Assembly: GCA_041742635.1 (NCBI GenBank) | Contig: JBGSIF010000009.1 | Location: 1-22,307, forward strand | DNA: 22,307 nt | Origin: JTS-AC122 sp041742635 | GTDB taxonomy: Bacteria; Planctomycetota; Phycisphaerae; Phycisphaerales; UBA1924 | Direction: 5' to 3' | Translations under genes and position numbers: made by a program | Shown: positions 1-6,314 of the stretch, one piece after another | Layout of the letters: every line of letters begins with the position of its first letter | Position numbering within the stretch: position 1 is the first letter of the stretch | Notes under the pieces: generated by a model | The model's database searches: none | Seen by the model: only the letters and a program-made list of their open reading frames with translations | Told to the model about the DNA's origin: nothing

Positions 1-168
1 GTCGGCGACGCGGCCCATCAGCCCCGCGCGCCCGCCGCCGTAGACGACGGTCATATTCGCCAGAGCGAGAGCCGCGCCGAGTGAACGGGCGGCATCAAGG
101 TATCGCGGGTCGCACTTCTCGCTGGAGCCGCAGTAGACACAGACGCGTTTGATCGTGGATGAAGACAT
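1..168 (-). CDS. LOG-family protein (cytokinin riboside monophosphate phosphoribohydrolase-like), N-terminal fragment
   Basis: The 56 visible codons run from an ATG at 166-168 to the window edge, so the rest of the gene lies outside. The fragment begins with a beta strand ending in VCVYCGSS, followed by a helix, and then has the nucleotide-binding glycine motif YGGGRAGLMG at residues 43-52. That pairing (CVYCGSS near the start, YGGGxxGLMG near residue 45) is the hallmark of the LOG / former 'lysine decarboxylase' Rossmann family (TIGR00730). Characterised members cleave the N-glycosidic bond of nucleoside 5'-monophosphates to release ribose 5-phosphate and a free base. The catalytic PGGxGTxxE motif would lie beyond the window and cannot be checked. 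No clear Shine-Dalgarno sequence precedes the ATG. The family call is firm; the substrate is not known. Confidence 0.88.
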   Translation of the reverse strand, partial: MSSSTIKRVCVYCGSSEKCDPRYLDAARSLGAALALANMTVVYGGGRAGLMGRVAD

Positions 169-193
169 GGTGCGATCATACAAAGCGCGCGGC

Positions 194-415
194 TCAGACG
201 AATCCCTCGATCATGCCGTCGGCGCGAATCGGGTGGGTTTGGTGGCGGCGTTGATCGAAGCGGGCGAGATCGAGTTGGTACCAGTCGTGGGCGGGGATGT
301 TGAAATTGACCGCGCGGCGGAACGCTTGGGAATAGTTGGACACCGCCGCGAGTTGGTATCGCGTCGGGCTGTGACAAGTTCTCTGTACCAGTTCAGTTGG
401 GAGTTCGAACGTGAA
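194..415 (-). other. open reading frame without a standard start, possible small gene or gene remnant upstream of the LOG gene
   Basis: Between in-frame stops, this minus-strand frame is open for 73 codons and ends at a TGA (194-196), 25 bases before the LOG start. From about position 373 downward the translation looks protein-like, with aromatic and charged residues (for example NFNIPAHDWYQLDLARFD) and mostly G or C in third codon positions. The first dozen codons do not share that bias. No ATG is present; a CTG and an internal GTG are the only conceivable starts. I recognise no family. It may be the 3' end of a decayed gene, a short protein with an unusual start, or chance. Apart from this frame, the region 169-410 shows nothing I can name; it must also hold the promoter of the rightward gene at 411. 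Confidence 0.25.
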
Positions 416-1148
416 TCACATTTTTCCATGCGTATCAACATGTGTGGCGGGCTTCACGCTCATGGTCGCGGTCATAGCGACGTGCCCGCAATCCGACCCG
501 GCGGCCCCTCTCGCGCTATCGGCCGCGCAGCCAACCGGCACATCCCAGCCAACAAAGGAAGAGAAGAAGCCGAGCAAGCCGGAGCAATCAGAATCTGAAC
601 AGAAAGCACCGGGATTGAAGGTCGGCGACAAGGCACCCGGCGACGCGAAACTCATCGATGTCGAGGGCAAATCAGTCACACTCAAGGATCTCTGGAAAGA
701 AGGACCGGTCGTCATTACCTTCTATCGTGGCGGGTGGTGTCCGTTCTGCACCAAGGCGCTGTCGGCGTGGATGAAGCGGATGGACGACCTCAAGGCCGCG
801 GGTGGGAAGTTTGTTGCCATTACACCCGAGGCACCGGCGGAAGTGAAAACGACGAAAGAGAAATCGAAACTCGATGCGGTGGTGCTGGTTGATGACAAGA
901 GCGAGGCGGGTAAAGGGTTTAGCGTTCACTTCGAGCTCGACGAAGCGACCAAAGAGAAATACAAGGGATATGGTATCGATCTTGCCAAGAGCAACCAGAA
1001 CGGCAAATGGGAGCTCGATGCGCCCGCCACCTTTGTCATCGACACCACTGGGGTAGTCCGGTACGTATTTGCCGATTGGGACTACAAGAAACGGGCAGAG
1101 CCGGACAAGGTCATCGGCGCGGTGAAAGAACTTTCTAAAAAGAAGTAA
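411..1148 (+). CDS. exported peroxiredoxin-like protein (AhpC/TSA family)
   Basis: A 245-residue thioredoxin-fold protein. The GTG start at 411 is supported by GGGAG seven bases upstream. Residues 1-30 form a hydrophobic export signal with cysteines at 7, 11 and 25 but no clean lipobox, followed by a Lys/Glu/Pro/Ser-rich linker at about 42-66. The AhpC/TSA domain spans about 68-243: VGDKAPG opening strand, the active-site segment FYRGGWCPFC with C110 and C113, then APATFVIDTTGVVRYVFAD near the C-terminus. RGGWCP(F/Y)C is typical of the peroxiredoxin-like subgroup that reduces peroxides through a two-cysteine active site. The signal and linker suggest it acts outside the cytoplasm, possibly anchored, guarding envelope proteins against peroxide. 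The reductant is unknown. It stands alone and converges with the phosphatase gene at 1189. Confidence 0.85.
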   Translation: MNHIFPCVSTCVAGFTLMVAVIATCPQSDPAAPLALSAAQPTGTSQPTKEEKKPSKPEQSESEQKAPGLKVGDKAPGDAKLIDVEGKSVTLKDLWKEGPVVITFYRGGWCPFCTKALSAWMKRMDDLKAAGGKFVAITPEAPAEVKTTKEKSKLDAVVLVDDKSEAGKGFSVHFELDEATKEKYKGYGIDLAKSNQNGKWELDAPATFVIDTTGVVRYVFADWDYKKRAEPDKVIGAVKELSKKK

Positions 1149-1156
1149 TCCCTGTG

Positions 1157-1181
1157 GGTGAACCGTTTGGGCCTGTTCACC
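1157..1181. terminator. hairpin between convergent genes, possible bidirectional terminator
   Basis: GGTGAAC (1157-1163) and GTTCACC (1175-1181) form a perfect 7-bp stem with an 11-base loop, placed in the 40-base gap between the stop of the peroxiredoxin gene (1148) and the stop of the convergent phosphatase gene (1189). On the plus strand it is followed by a short pyrimidine-rich stretch (TCTCTTTATT), so rightward termination is plausible. The opposite side has no clear T-tract. Confidence 0.5.
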
Positions 1182-1188
1182 GATCTCT

Positions 1189-3132
1189 TTATTCACGCAC
1201 GCGCATCACAACCAGCGTGACGTCGTCGACGCGTCGGTTCAGCCCGCTGAACTGGCGGAGTTGCCAGAAGACGTGCTCGACGATCTGTGAGGCGGAAGCG
1301 TCGGGCTCGCGCGAGAGGAACTCGACGAGTGTGCGCCGCAGCCGAGTGCCGCCGAAGCGGCGCTGCTCGAAGTCGTTGGCGTCGGTCAGCCCGTCGGTGA
1401 AGGCAATGAGGATGTCGTCGGGCGCGAGGTCGATCGTCCCGTGCGGGTAGGTCTGTGACGCGTCGATGCCCAATGCCATCCCGTCGGCGGTGAGTCGCTG
1501 AACATCGTCGTCGCGGACCGCTCGATCGCGCGGGAGCCGGATGAGCAGGGGCCATTCGTGCCCCGCGCCGCAGTAGGTCAGGCGCAGCGAAGAGAGGTCC
1601 ACCACGCCGTACCACAGCGTGGCGAACTCGTTATCACGGGTGTCGCGGACAAGTGCGGCATTGACGCGAACGAGTACCTCGCCGATGTCGTACACGTCCT
1701 GCGCATGGGCGCGGAGCGAGGCTCGGACGGCGGACATGAGCAGCGCCGCGGCGACGCCCTTTCCAGCCACATCACCGATCACAACCCCCAAGTTGTTCCC
1801 CAGTTCGATGAAGTCATAAAAATCGCCCCCGAGTTCAAAGCTTGGTGAGTATTTGGCGGCGAGGTCGATGTTGGCGAGGTTGGGGGTCGAGCGTGGGAGC
1901 ATCCGCCGCTGGACGTCGGCGGCGAGCCGGACCTGGCGCTGGATGCGCATGTCCTCTTCTCGCAAGGTCCGCAGGCGCGCGTTGGCAATCGCGGCGGCGG
2001 ATTGGTCCGCGATTGACTTCAGGAGCGCTTGCTCGACTTCGCCGAAGACTCTCGGCGTGCGTGTGTACAAACGGATCAATCCGATCGGGCGCGAGTGGAA
2101 GAGCATCCCCGTGCTCATCATGCTGTACAGCCCCTCGCGCTCGACCATGTCCTGCACCACGATTCGAGGGTCGGTGCGCATGTCCTGCACTGTCACCACC
2201 TCGCCGCGGAGTGCGGCGTGGCGAAGCGAGGCGTTCGGAGAGAGATTCGTCGTGGTGTTCATCCACTCACGCGAGACCCCGCGCCAGGCTTTCATCACGA
2301 GTTGGTCGCTCTCGGTCTCGATCACCCCGATGGACCCCCCGTCGGCGTGCAAGGCGTCGATCGCCAGATCGAGGGCGGTGGCAAGCAGTTCGTCCACATC
2401 CCCGGCCTGTGCCAGGACGGATGAGAGCCGGTACAGCGCTTCGAGTTCGTGCAGGCGGTGCCAGACCGCGGACTGTGCTTCGCACACTTCCGAGACCGAC
2501 GACGCGAGCAGCACGAGGGCCTTTCGCAGCGACGCGGCTTCGGCCTCGCTGGGTGTGCGTGCGCCGGGCTCACTGGACGGTTCGAGAGTGAGAGCCGAAA
2601 CGAACTCGCCGAGCGCGCCCGTTGAGATGCGCAGCGTCGCCGCGAAGAGGGGTATTCCTGCATTGAACGACCGACCAACGAGGTCAAACGCGCGCCGGGC
2701 ACCGGTCGCTTCATCGACGATCGTCCATCGTGATCCCGGATCGGTCGCGCTGGCCGCGCCGTGATCCGCGCGAAGCGCCGGCGGTGCGATGACTTGCCCA
2801 TCTCGATCGCGCAGCCAGATGGGGATGCCGGTAAGCCGGGCGAGTTCGTCGCAGAGCGCGGGGACGGAGCCGTCGGTGAGGAAATCGCGGATAGAAGGGG
2901 ACGAGGGCAAACGTCGGACGCCATCGGTGCCGACGACGCCCGGGGTGCGCCACGCGGAGATCGACGCCGCGCCAAGCCCGCGTCCGAGCGCGACGCGGAC
3001 GCGCTGATCGAGTACTTTCACGAGCGACTCGCTGGCCAGTTTGGGGGCGTGTGCAGGCTCGGGCCGTGGGATCGGGGCCGCCGAGAGTTCGGGGGTGTGG
3101 GAGATGGGGTTGTGGATGATTCCGTCGGACAT
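1189..3132 (-). CDS. GAF-domain SpoIIE-type PP2C serine phosphatase (RsbU-like)
   Basis: A 647-residue protein if translation starts at the ATG at 3130-3132. The frame is open to 3270, but the upstream 46 residues are Arg/Cys-rich and look untranslated. The N-terminal 75 residues are Pro/Ala-rich. Residues about 80-185 form an unassigned globular region, faintly like a PocR-type sensor. Residues about 229-387 are a GAF domain, followed by a short helical linker. Residues about 400-645 are the PP2C domain, with the metal-binding and structural motifs GGDFYD (435-440), GDVAGKG (453-459), TDGLTDA (579-585) and DDVTLVV (636-642). SpoIIE/RsbU phosphatases dephosphorylate anti-anti-sigma factors in partner-switching systems, or act as GGDEF-free response effectors. 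No anti-sigma kinase or STAS gene lies nearby, so the target must be encoded elsewhere. No transmembrane segment is seen, so it is probably cytoplasmic. No convincing Shine-Dalgarno sequence precedes the chosen ATG, so the exact start is uncertain. Confidence 0.9.
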   Translation of the reverse strand: MSDGIIHNPISHTPELSAAPIPRPEPAHAPKLASESLVKVLDQRVRVALGRGLGAASISAWRTPGVVGTDGVRRLPSSPSIRDFLTDGSVPALCDELARLTGIPIWLRDRDGQVIAPPALRADHGAASATDPGSRWTIVDEATGARRAFDLVGRSFNAGIPLFAATLRISTGALGEFVSALTLEPSSEPGARTPSEAEAASLRKALVLLASSVSEVCEAQSAVWHRLHELEALYRLSSVLAQAGDVDELLATALDLAIDALHADGGSIGVIETESDQLVMKAWRGVSREWMNTTTNLSPNASLRHAALRGEVVTVQDMRTDPRIVVQDMVEREGLYSMMSTGMLFHSRPIGLIRLYTRTPRVFGEVEQALLKSIADQSAAAIANARLRTLREEDMRIQRQVRLAADVQRRMLPRSTPNLANIDLAAKYSPSFELGGDFYDFIELGNNLGVVIGDVAGKGVAAALLMSAVRASLRAHAQDVYDIGEVLVRVNAALVRDTRDNEFATLWYGVVDLSSLRLTYCGAGHEWPLLIRLPRDRAVRDDDVQRLTADGMALGIDASQTYPHGTIDLAPDDILIAFTDGLTDANDFEQRRFGGTRLRRTLVEFLSREPDASASQIVEHVFWQLRQFSGLNRRVDDVTLVVMRVRE

Positions 3133-3189
3133 TGTGTGGATGCCGGGGACAATGGCACCGTCGTGCCCGGCTTGAAAGAAGCGTAGCGC

Positions 3190-3214
3190 GTGCGGGCACT
3201 TGCCCGCACAAGTG
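3190..3214. promoter_or_regulatory. two overlapping inverted repeats between divergent genes
   Basis: The region between the divergent phosphatase (3132, leftward) and folC (3406, rightward) genes holds a perfect 9-bp inverted repeat: GTGCGGGCA (3190-3198), spacer CT, TGCCCGCAC (3201-3209). A second perfect 6-bp repeat, CACTTG (3197-3202) and CAAGTG (3209-3214), shares its right-hand bases, so only one can pair at a time. It could be an operator for either gene or a transcript hairpin in the phosphatase leader. A TATAAC hexamer at 3234-3239 is the only promoter-like box seen, and no matching -35 box was found. Confidence 0.35.
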
Positions 3215-3405
3215 ACCGCGCATCGGCTCGCCCTATAACACGGCGCGGATCGCCGGCCGCGGTGCATCAATGCGGCGGGCTACATCGCTGATTCAGGCGG
3301 ACGCAGGCCCCGCCTACGCTAATAGATCGTCGGTCACGGATGACGCGAACACAGGATCCGACGGGAGGTTCGCCGCAAGCGAGCACCCGATTCACGCGAG
3401 GCCGT

Positions 3406-4980
3406 ATGCCCAAGACTTCCTCACCCGCTTCGAGACGCCGCAAGCCTCATGCTGAAGCGTACGCGACGACCGACGCCGGTGCTTCGCCGGCCTCGGTGTC
3501 AGGTCCGATGTCGTATGAAGAAGCGATCACGTACCTGTACAGCCGGGTTGATATCGAGCGTCTGCGTCCGTCCCGCGTTGTGGCGGATATGTTCAAACTG
3601 GACCGGATGCGTCTCTTGCTCGCGCGGCTCGGCAGCCCACACGAATCCATCCGCTGCGTGCATGTGGCCGGGACCAAAGGCAAGGGGAGTACGTGCGAGA
3701 TGACCGCCGCGGGTCTAGAGGCGTGCGGGTACACGGTGGGGATCTACACATCGCCGCACTTGGTTGATCTGCGAGAGCGGATCCGGATCAACCGCCAGTT
3801 GATTTCACGGGAAGACTTCGCGCGGGTCGCATCGACCGTGCGTCGGTCGGCGAGCGAACTGCCCGCGGACGCCGGCGAACCGACGTTCTTTGAACTCACC
3901 ACGGCGATCGGGTTCCAGCACTTTGCCGAACAAGCCGTGGACGTCGCCGTGATCGAATGCGGGCTGGGTGGGCGGCTGGATTCCACGAACGTCGTCGTCC
4001 CGCTGGTCAGCGCGGTGACTTCGATCAGCCTGGATCACACACAGATCCTGGGCCAGACGGTGGAACTGATCGCGCGAGAGAAAGCGGGAATCTTCAAGCC
4101 GGGCATTCCCGCCGTCACGATCGCGCACGCCCCTTCGGTCGCAGCGGTGTTCCGAGAGGTTGCTACGTCGCTCGGGACGCCGCTGACCGTGGTCGGTCAG
4201 GACGTGGAGTTTTCGACGCGGTTTGACGCGGGTGTGTCGGCGCGAGGCCGAGGTTCGAGCGAATCGACGATCGACTTCGCGCACTCGGCCCGCCCTTGCT
4301 CGTCCGCGCCGCTCACCCCCACAGGTCCACGCACGCGAGTCAGTCTGTTCGGGCGTCGGACGAGTTATGAGCACATCGCCGTGCCGCTGCTGGGAGAGTT
4401 TCAGGCGGACAACTGCGGGCTGGCGCTGACGATCCTGGACACGCTGGCCGAGCGGGGGATGCGGATTGATGACGCGAAGATCGCACGCGGGCTGGAAGGG
4501 CTAGGGCTACAGGGGCGAATGCAGATCGTGTCGCAGTCGCCCCGCATCCTGCTCGACGGGGCGCATAATCCCGAGTCGGCGCGCTGCCTGATGAAAGCGA
4601 TCGGTTCGCACATCGGGTACGACTCTCTGGTCGTGATCTTCGGATGCGCGGCCGACAAGGACGTCCCCGGCATGCTCCAGCAGATCGCCACGGGCGCGGA
4701 CAAGGTGATCTTCACCCGAGCGGCGGGGAACGCTCGCGCCGCCGATCCGAAAGACCTGCACCGGGCGTTCGTGGAACTGACCGGGAAGATGAGCCAGCAC
4801 ACCGAATCGCTGCCGCAGGCGCTGCAACTGGCGACGCGTGCGACGACCCGCGGCGACCTGATAGCGATTACAGGGTCGTTTTACCTGGTGGGCGAGGCGC
4901 TTCGGCTGCTAGAGCCGCGCTCGCACAACCGGGCCAATGACAACCCCCCGAACGACAAAGCGCCCGGGCCACTGTCGTGA
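3406..4980 (+). CDS. folC: bifunctional dihydrofolate synthase / folylpolyglutamate synthase
   Basis: A cytoplasmic Mur-ligase-superfamily enzyme that joins glutamate to dihydropteroate and extends the polyglutamate tail of folates, using ATP. With the start at 3406 it has 524 residues. Signature motifs are the P-loop GTKGKGS (89-95), YTSPHLVDLRERI, ECGLGGRLDSTN (184-195), SLDHTQILGQT, EKAGIFKPG and the C-terminal-domain motif DGAHNPES (385-392), followed by FGCAADKDVPGML. The frame is open from an ATG at 3340, and ATGs at 3406 and 3508 are alternatives. GCGAGG lies six bases before 3406, while 3508 would start right at the conserved core (MSYEEAITYLYSR). The protein is about 100 residues longer than E. 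coli FolC. The excess is a basic N-terminal extension and a low-complexity insertion at about 278-310 (rich in Ser, Ala and Arg). It stands alone and ends facing the fibro-slime gene. Confidence 0.93.
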   Translation: MPKTSSPASRRRKPHAEAYATTDAGASPASVSGPMSYEEAITYLYSRVDIERLRPSRVVADMFKLDRMRLLLARLGSPHESIRCVHVAGTKGKGSTCEMTAAGLEACGYTVGIYTSPHLVDLRERIRINRQLISREDFARVASTVRRSASELPADAGEPTFFELTTAIGFQHFAEQAVDVAVIECGLGGRLDSTNVVVPLVSAVTSISLDHTQILGQTVELIAREKAGIFKPGIPAVTIAHAPSVAAVFREVATSLGTPLTVVGQDVEFSTRFDAGVSARGRGSSESTIDFAHSARPCSSAPLTPTGPRTRVSLFGRRTSYEHIAVPLLGEFQADNCGLALTILDTLAERGMRIDDAKIARGLEGLGLQGRMQIVSQSPRILLDGAHNPESARCLMKAIGSHIGYDSLVVIFGCAADKDVPGMLQQIATGADKVIFTRAAGNARAADPKDLHRAFVELTGKMSQHTESLPQALQLATRATTRGDLIAITGSFYLVGEALRLLEPRSHNRANDNPPNDKAPGPLS

Positions 4981-5009
4981 CCCGGGCACCGGCAGGCGGA
5001 GGACGCCTG
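4962..5009. terminator. tandem hairpins between convergent folC and fibro-slime genes
   Basis: Two successive stems overlap and follow the folC stop codon (4978-4980). The first is GCCCGGG (4962-4968) with CCCGGGC (4981-4987), spanning the stop. The second is CAGGCG (4993-4998), loop GAGGA, CGCCTG (5004-5009). Neither is followed by a T-run, so intrinsic termination is not proven. The position between two converging genes fits a transcription barrier for both. Confidence 0.35.
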
Positions 5010-5044
5010 GTAGGCTTCAGGACCGTCTGGGGCCGAAGCATGGT

Positions 5045-5989
5045 TTAGTCGTACAGCGGCGCGGTGGTGGGCAACTGTGCGCTCTCGAGGTTGATGGTCG
5101 TATCGATACGGAAGTTCGATTGCGTGCGGTGACGCTCGGCGAAGAAGAACTTCAGGTCGTAGCGTTGCCCGTCGCGCAGGTGCGTGAGCCTATCGAGTTC
5201 GACGGTCTGGCTGATGGCGGAGTGGACGCCGCCGATATCGATGACCAGTTTCCCACCGATGAACACCCAGACGTCGTCGTCACCGGTGAACGTGAAGACC
5301 TGACCGCCGCCCTGGCGGTAGACGAACGAGGTGGAGAGTTCGTAGGTGAAGTGGAAGTTTTTGTCGGGGGTACTACCGCCCGAGTTGCCGAACAACTCGC
5401 CGTTGATGGGGAAGAAGCCCCCGCGCCCGCTGTACATCGCGTCATTGCGGTCGTTGAAGGTGTAGATGTTGGTGTTAGCCTGGCGGACCATCGTGATGGG
5501 CAGGGGGCGAGAGAGGTTGACGCCGGCCTCATCTCGGAACCACTTGCCGAAGTTCGCGGCGTTGGTCAACGCCCCGCCGTCCACGGCTTCCATGACGCCC
5601 GCGACATCGCCCGATCGGGCCGCAACGTAGTCCTTAGGCGAGATCTTGTTCCGCCCCGCCGAGTCGCGCCAGTTGCTCGTCACCTTGCGGCCGGTGGTGT
5701 TGAAGACGGGCTTTCCGTCGGAGTCCAGGTCATCGGCGACCTGCATCATGTAGTGCGCGAACCCTCGCGTCGGCTGGCGCTCGAAGTCGGGGTGACCGCC
5801 CGGTGCCGTCCGCTCCTTGAAGTCGCGGACCACCCCGGTCAACTGGATCGTCGCCGGCATATGCCGGAAGGGATCCGACGGTTCGGGTGCGCCGGTGACT
5901 TGCCCGCTGGGCATGAACGCCATGGTACCCGCCGCCGCGGCGATGCCCGCCGCCCCGACACTCGTTCGGACGATCCGTTTCATGTTCAT
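5045..5989 (-). CDS. exported fibro-slime domain protein
   Basis: A 314-residue protein with a cleavable-looking signal at about 1-34 (basic MNMKR start, Ala/Gly-rich core). The start at 5989 is preceded by AAGG at seven bases; a second ATG two codons later is possible. Residues about 46-300 match the fibro-slime domain (TIGR02148), first described in slime-mould and Fibrobacter surface proteins. The landmarks are TGVVRDFKE near the start of the domain, a long central region with FPINGELFGN, and the PA14-like core GDDDVWVFIGGKLVIDIGGVH beginning at residue 236, then FFFAERH near the end. The acidic DDD cluster in this core resembles the calcium-binding loop of PA14 domains, which often bind carbohydrate. 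The domain is probably secreted or surface-exposed and adhesive or glycan-binding. The usual C-terminal PEP-CTERM or other sorting signal is absent: the chain stops shortly after the domain. Confidence 0.87.
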   Translation of the reverse strand: MNMKRIVRTSVGAAGIAAAAGTMAFMPSGQVTGAPEPSDPFRHMPATIQLTGVVRDFKERTAPGGHPDFERQPTRGFAHYMMQVADDLDSDGKPVFNTTGRKVTSNWRDSAGRNKISPKDYVAARSGDVAGVMEAVDGGALTNAANFGKWFRDEAGVNLSRPLPITMVRQANTNIYTFNDRNDAMYSGRGGFFPINGELFGNSGGSTPDKNFHFTYELSTSFVYRQGGGQVFTFTGDDDVWVFIGGKLVIDIGGVHSAISQTVELDRLTHLRDGQRYDLKFFFAERHRTQSNFRIDTTINLESAQLPTTAPLYD

Positions 5990-6314
5990 CGTGACACCTT
6001 GTCCTTTCGCGCTTCATGCGCCTTGGGTCCTGATGCGTCCCGACCTCTGGGACGCCGGTCGGGATCGCTCCTGACCGAGTTCAATTGTCCAATTCAATCG
6101 CCCCTTGTGCTACCGCTTACGGGTTCGGCGATGGGTGCAGACGATGGTCTACGCGGCCCCGGCGGGTTGTGCGGCGCGATGCGCGAAGTCCGAGAAATCC
6201 GTGTGCTATTCCTGCCCGACGGACCGATGTATTTCCGGACACGCCGCGCGGAATCGTTCGTGACGCGCGGCACTACGATTCGGAAACGCATCTCATTCGA
6301 CGGAGCCTCTCGTT
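5990..6314. other. divergent intergenic region between the fibro-slime gene and murA
   Basis: This 325-base stretch lies between two genes that start outward from it. The left part (6009-6063) contains the leader hairpins described separately. At 6080-6105 an AT-richer patch holds two copies of a TTGAA-type element on the minus strand, in the position expected for the fibro-slime promoter, but I could not fit a -10 box. Near murA the only clear signal is GGAG nine bases before its ATG. No convincing short gene was found on either strand. Confidence 0.4.
6035..6063 (-). promoter_or_regulatory. mutually exclusive leader hairpins upstream of the fibro-slime gene
   Basis: In plus-strand coordinates, GCGTCCC (6035-6041) pairs with GGGACGC (6049-6055), and CCCGACC (6039-6045) pairs with GGTCGGG (6057-6063). 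Both are perfect 7-bp stems, and each uses bases the other needs. They lie about 45 bases before the fibro-slime start, probably in its 5' untranslated region. Alternative stems of this type are seen in attenuators and RNA switches, but no ligand-binding core or terminator T-run is recognisable, so this may be only a structured leader or a DNA operator. Confidence 0.35.

Noticed and set aside
1842..2764. Plus-strand open frames of 249 and 303 codons opposite the phosphatase
   Set aside because: They mirror the high-GC third positions of the phosphatase gene; the composition is Arg/Ser/Ala and no family is recognisable.
3133..3270. N-terminal extension of the phosphatase to 3270
   Set aside because: The 46 extra residues are Arg/Cys-rich and overlap the inverted repeats of the divergent promoter region, so an untranslated leader is more likely.
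6179..6314. Short plus-strand frame beginning ATGCGCGAAGTC upstream of murA
   Set aside because: It has no stop before murA, runs out of frame through it, has no clear ribosome binding site and matches nothing I know.
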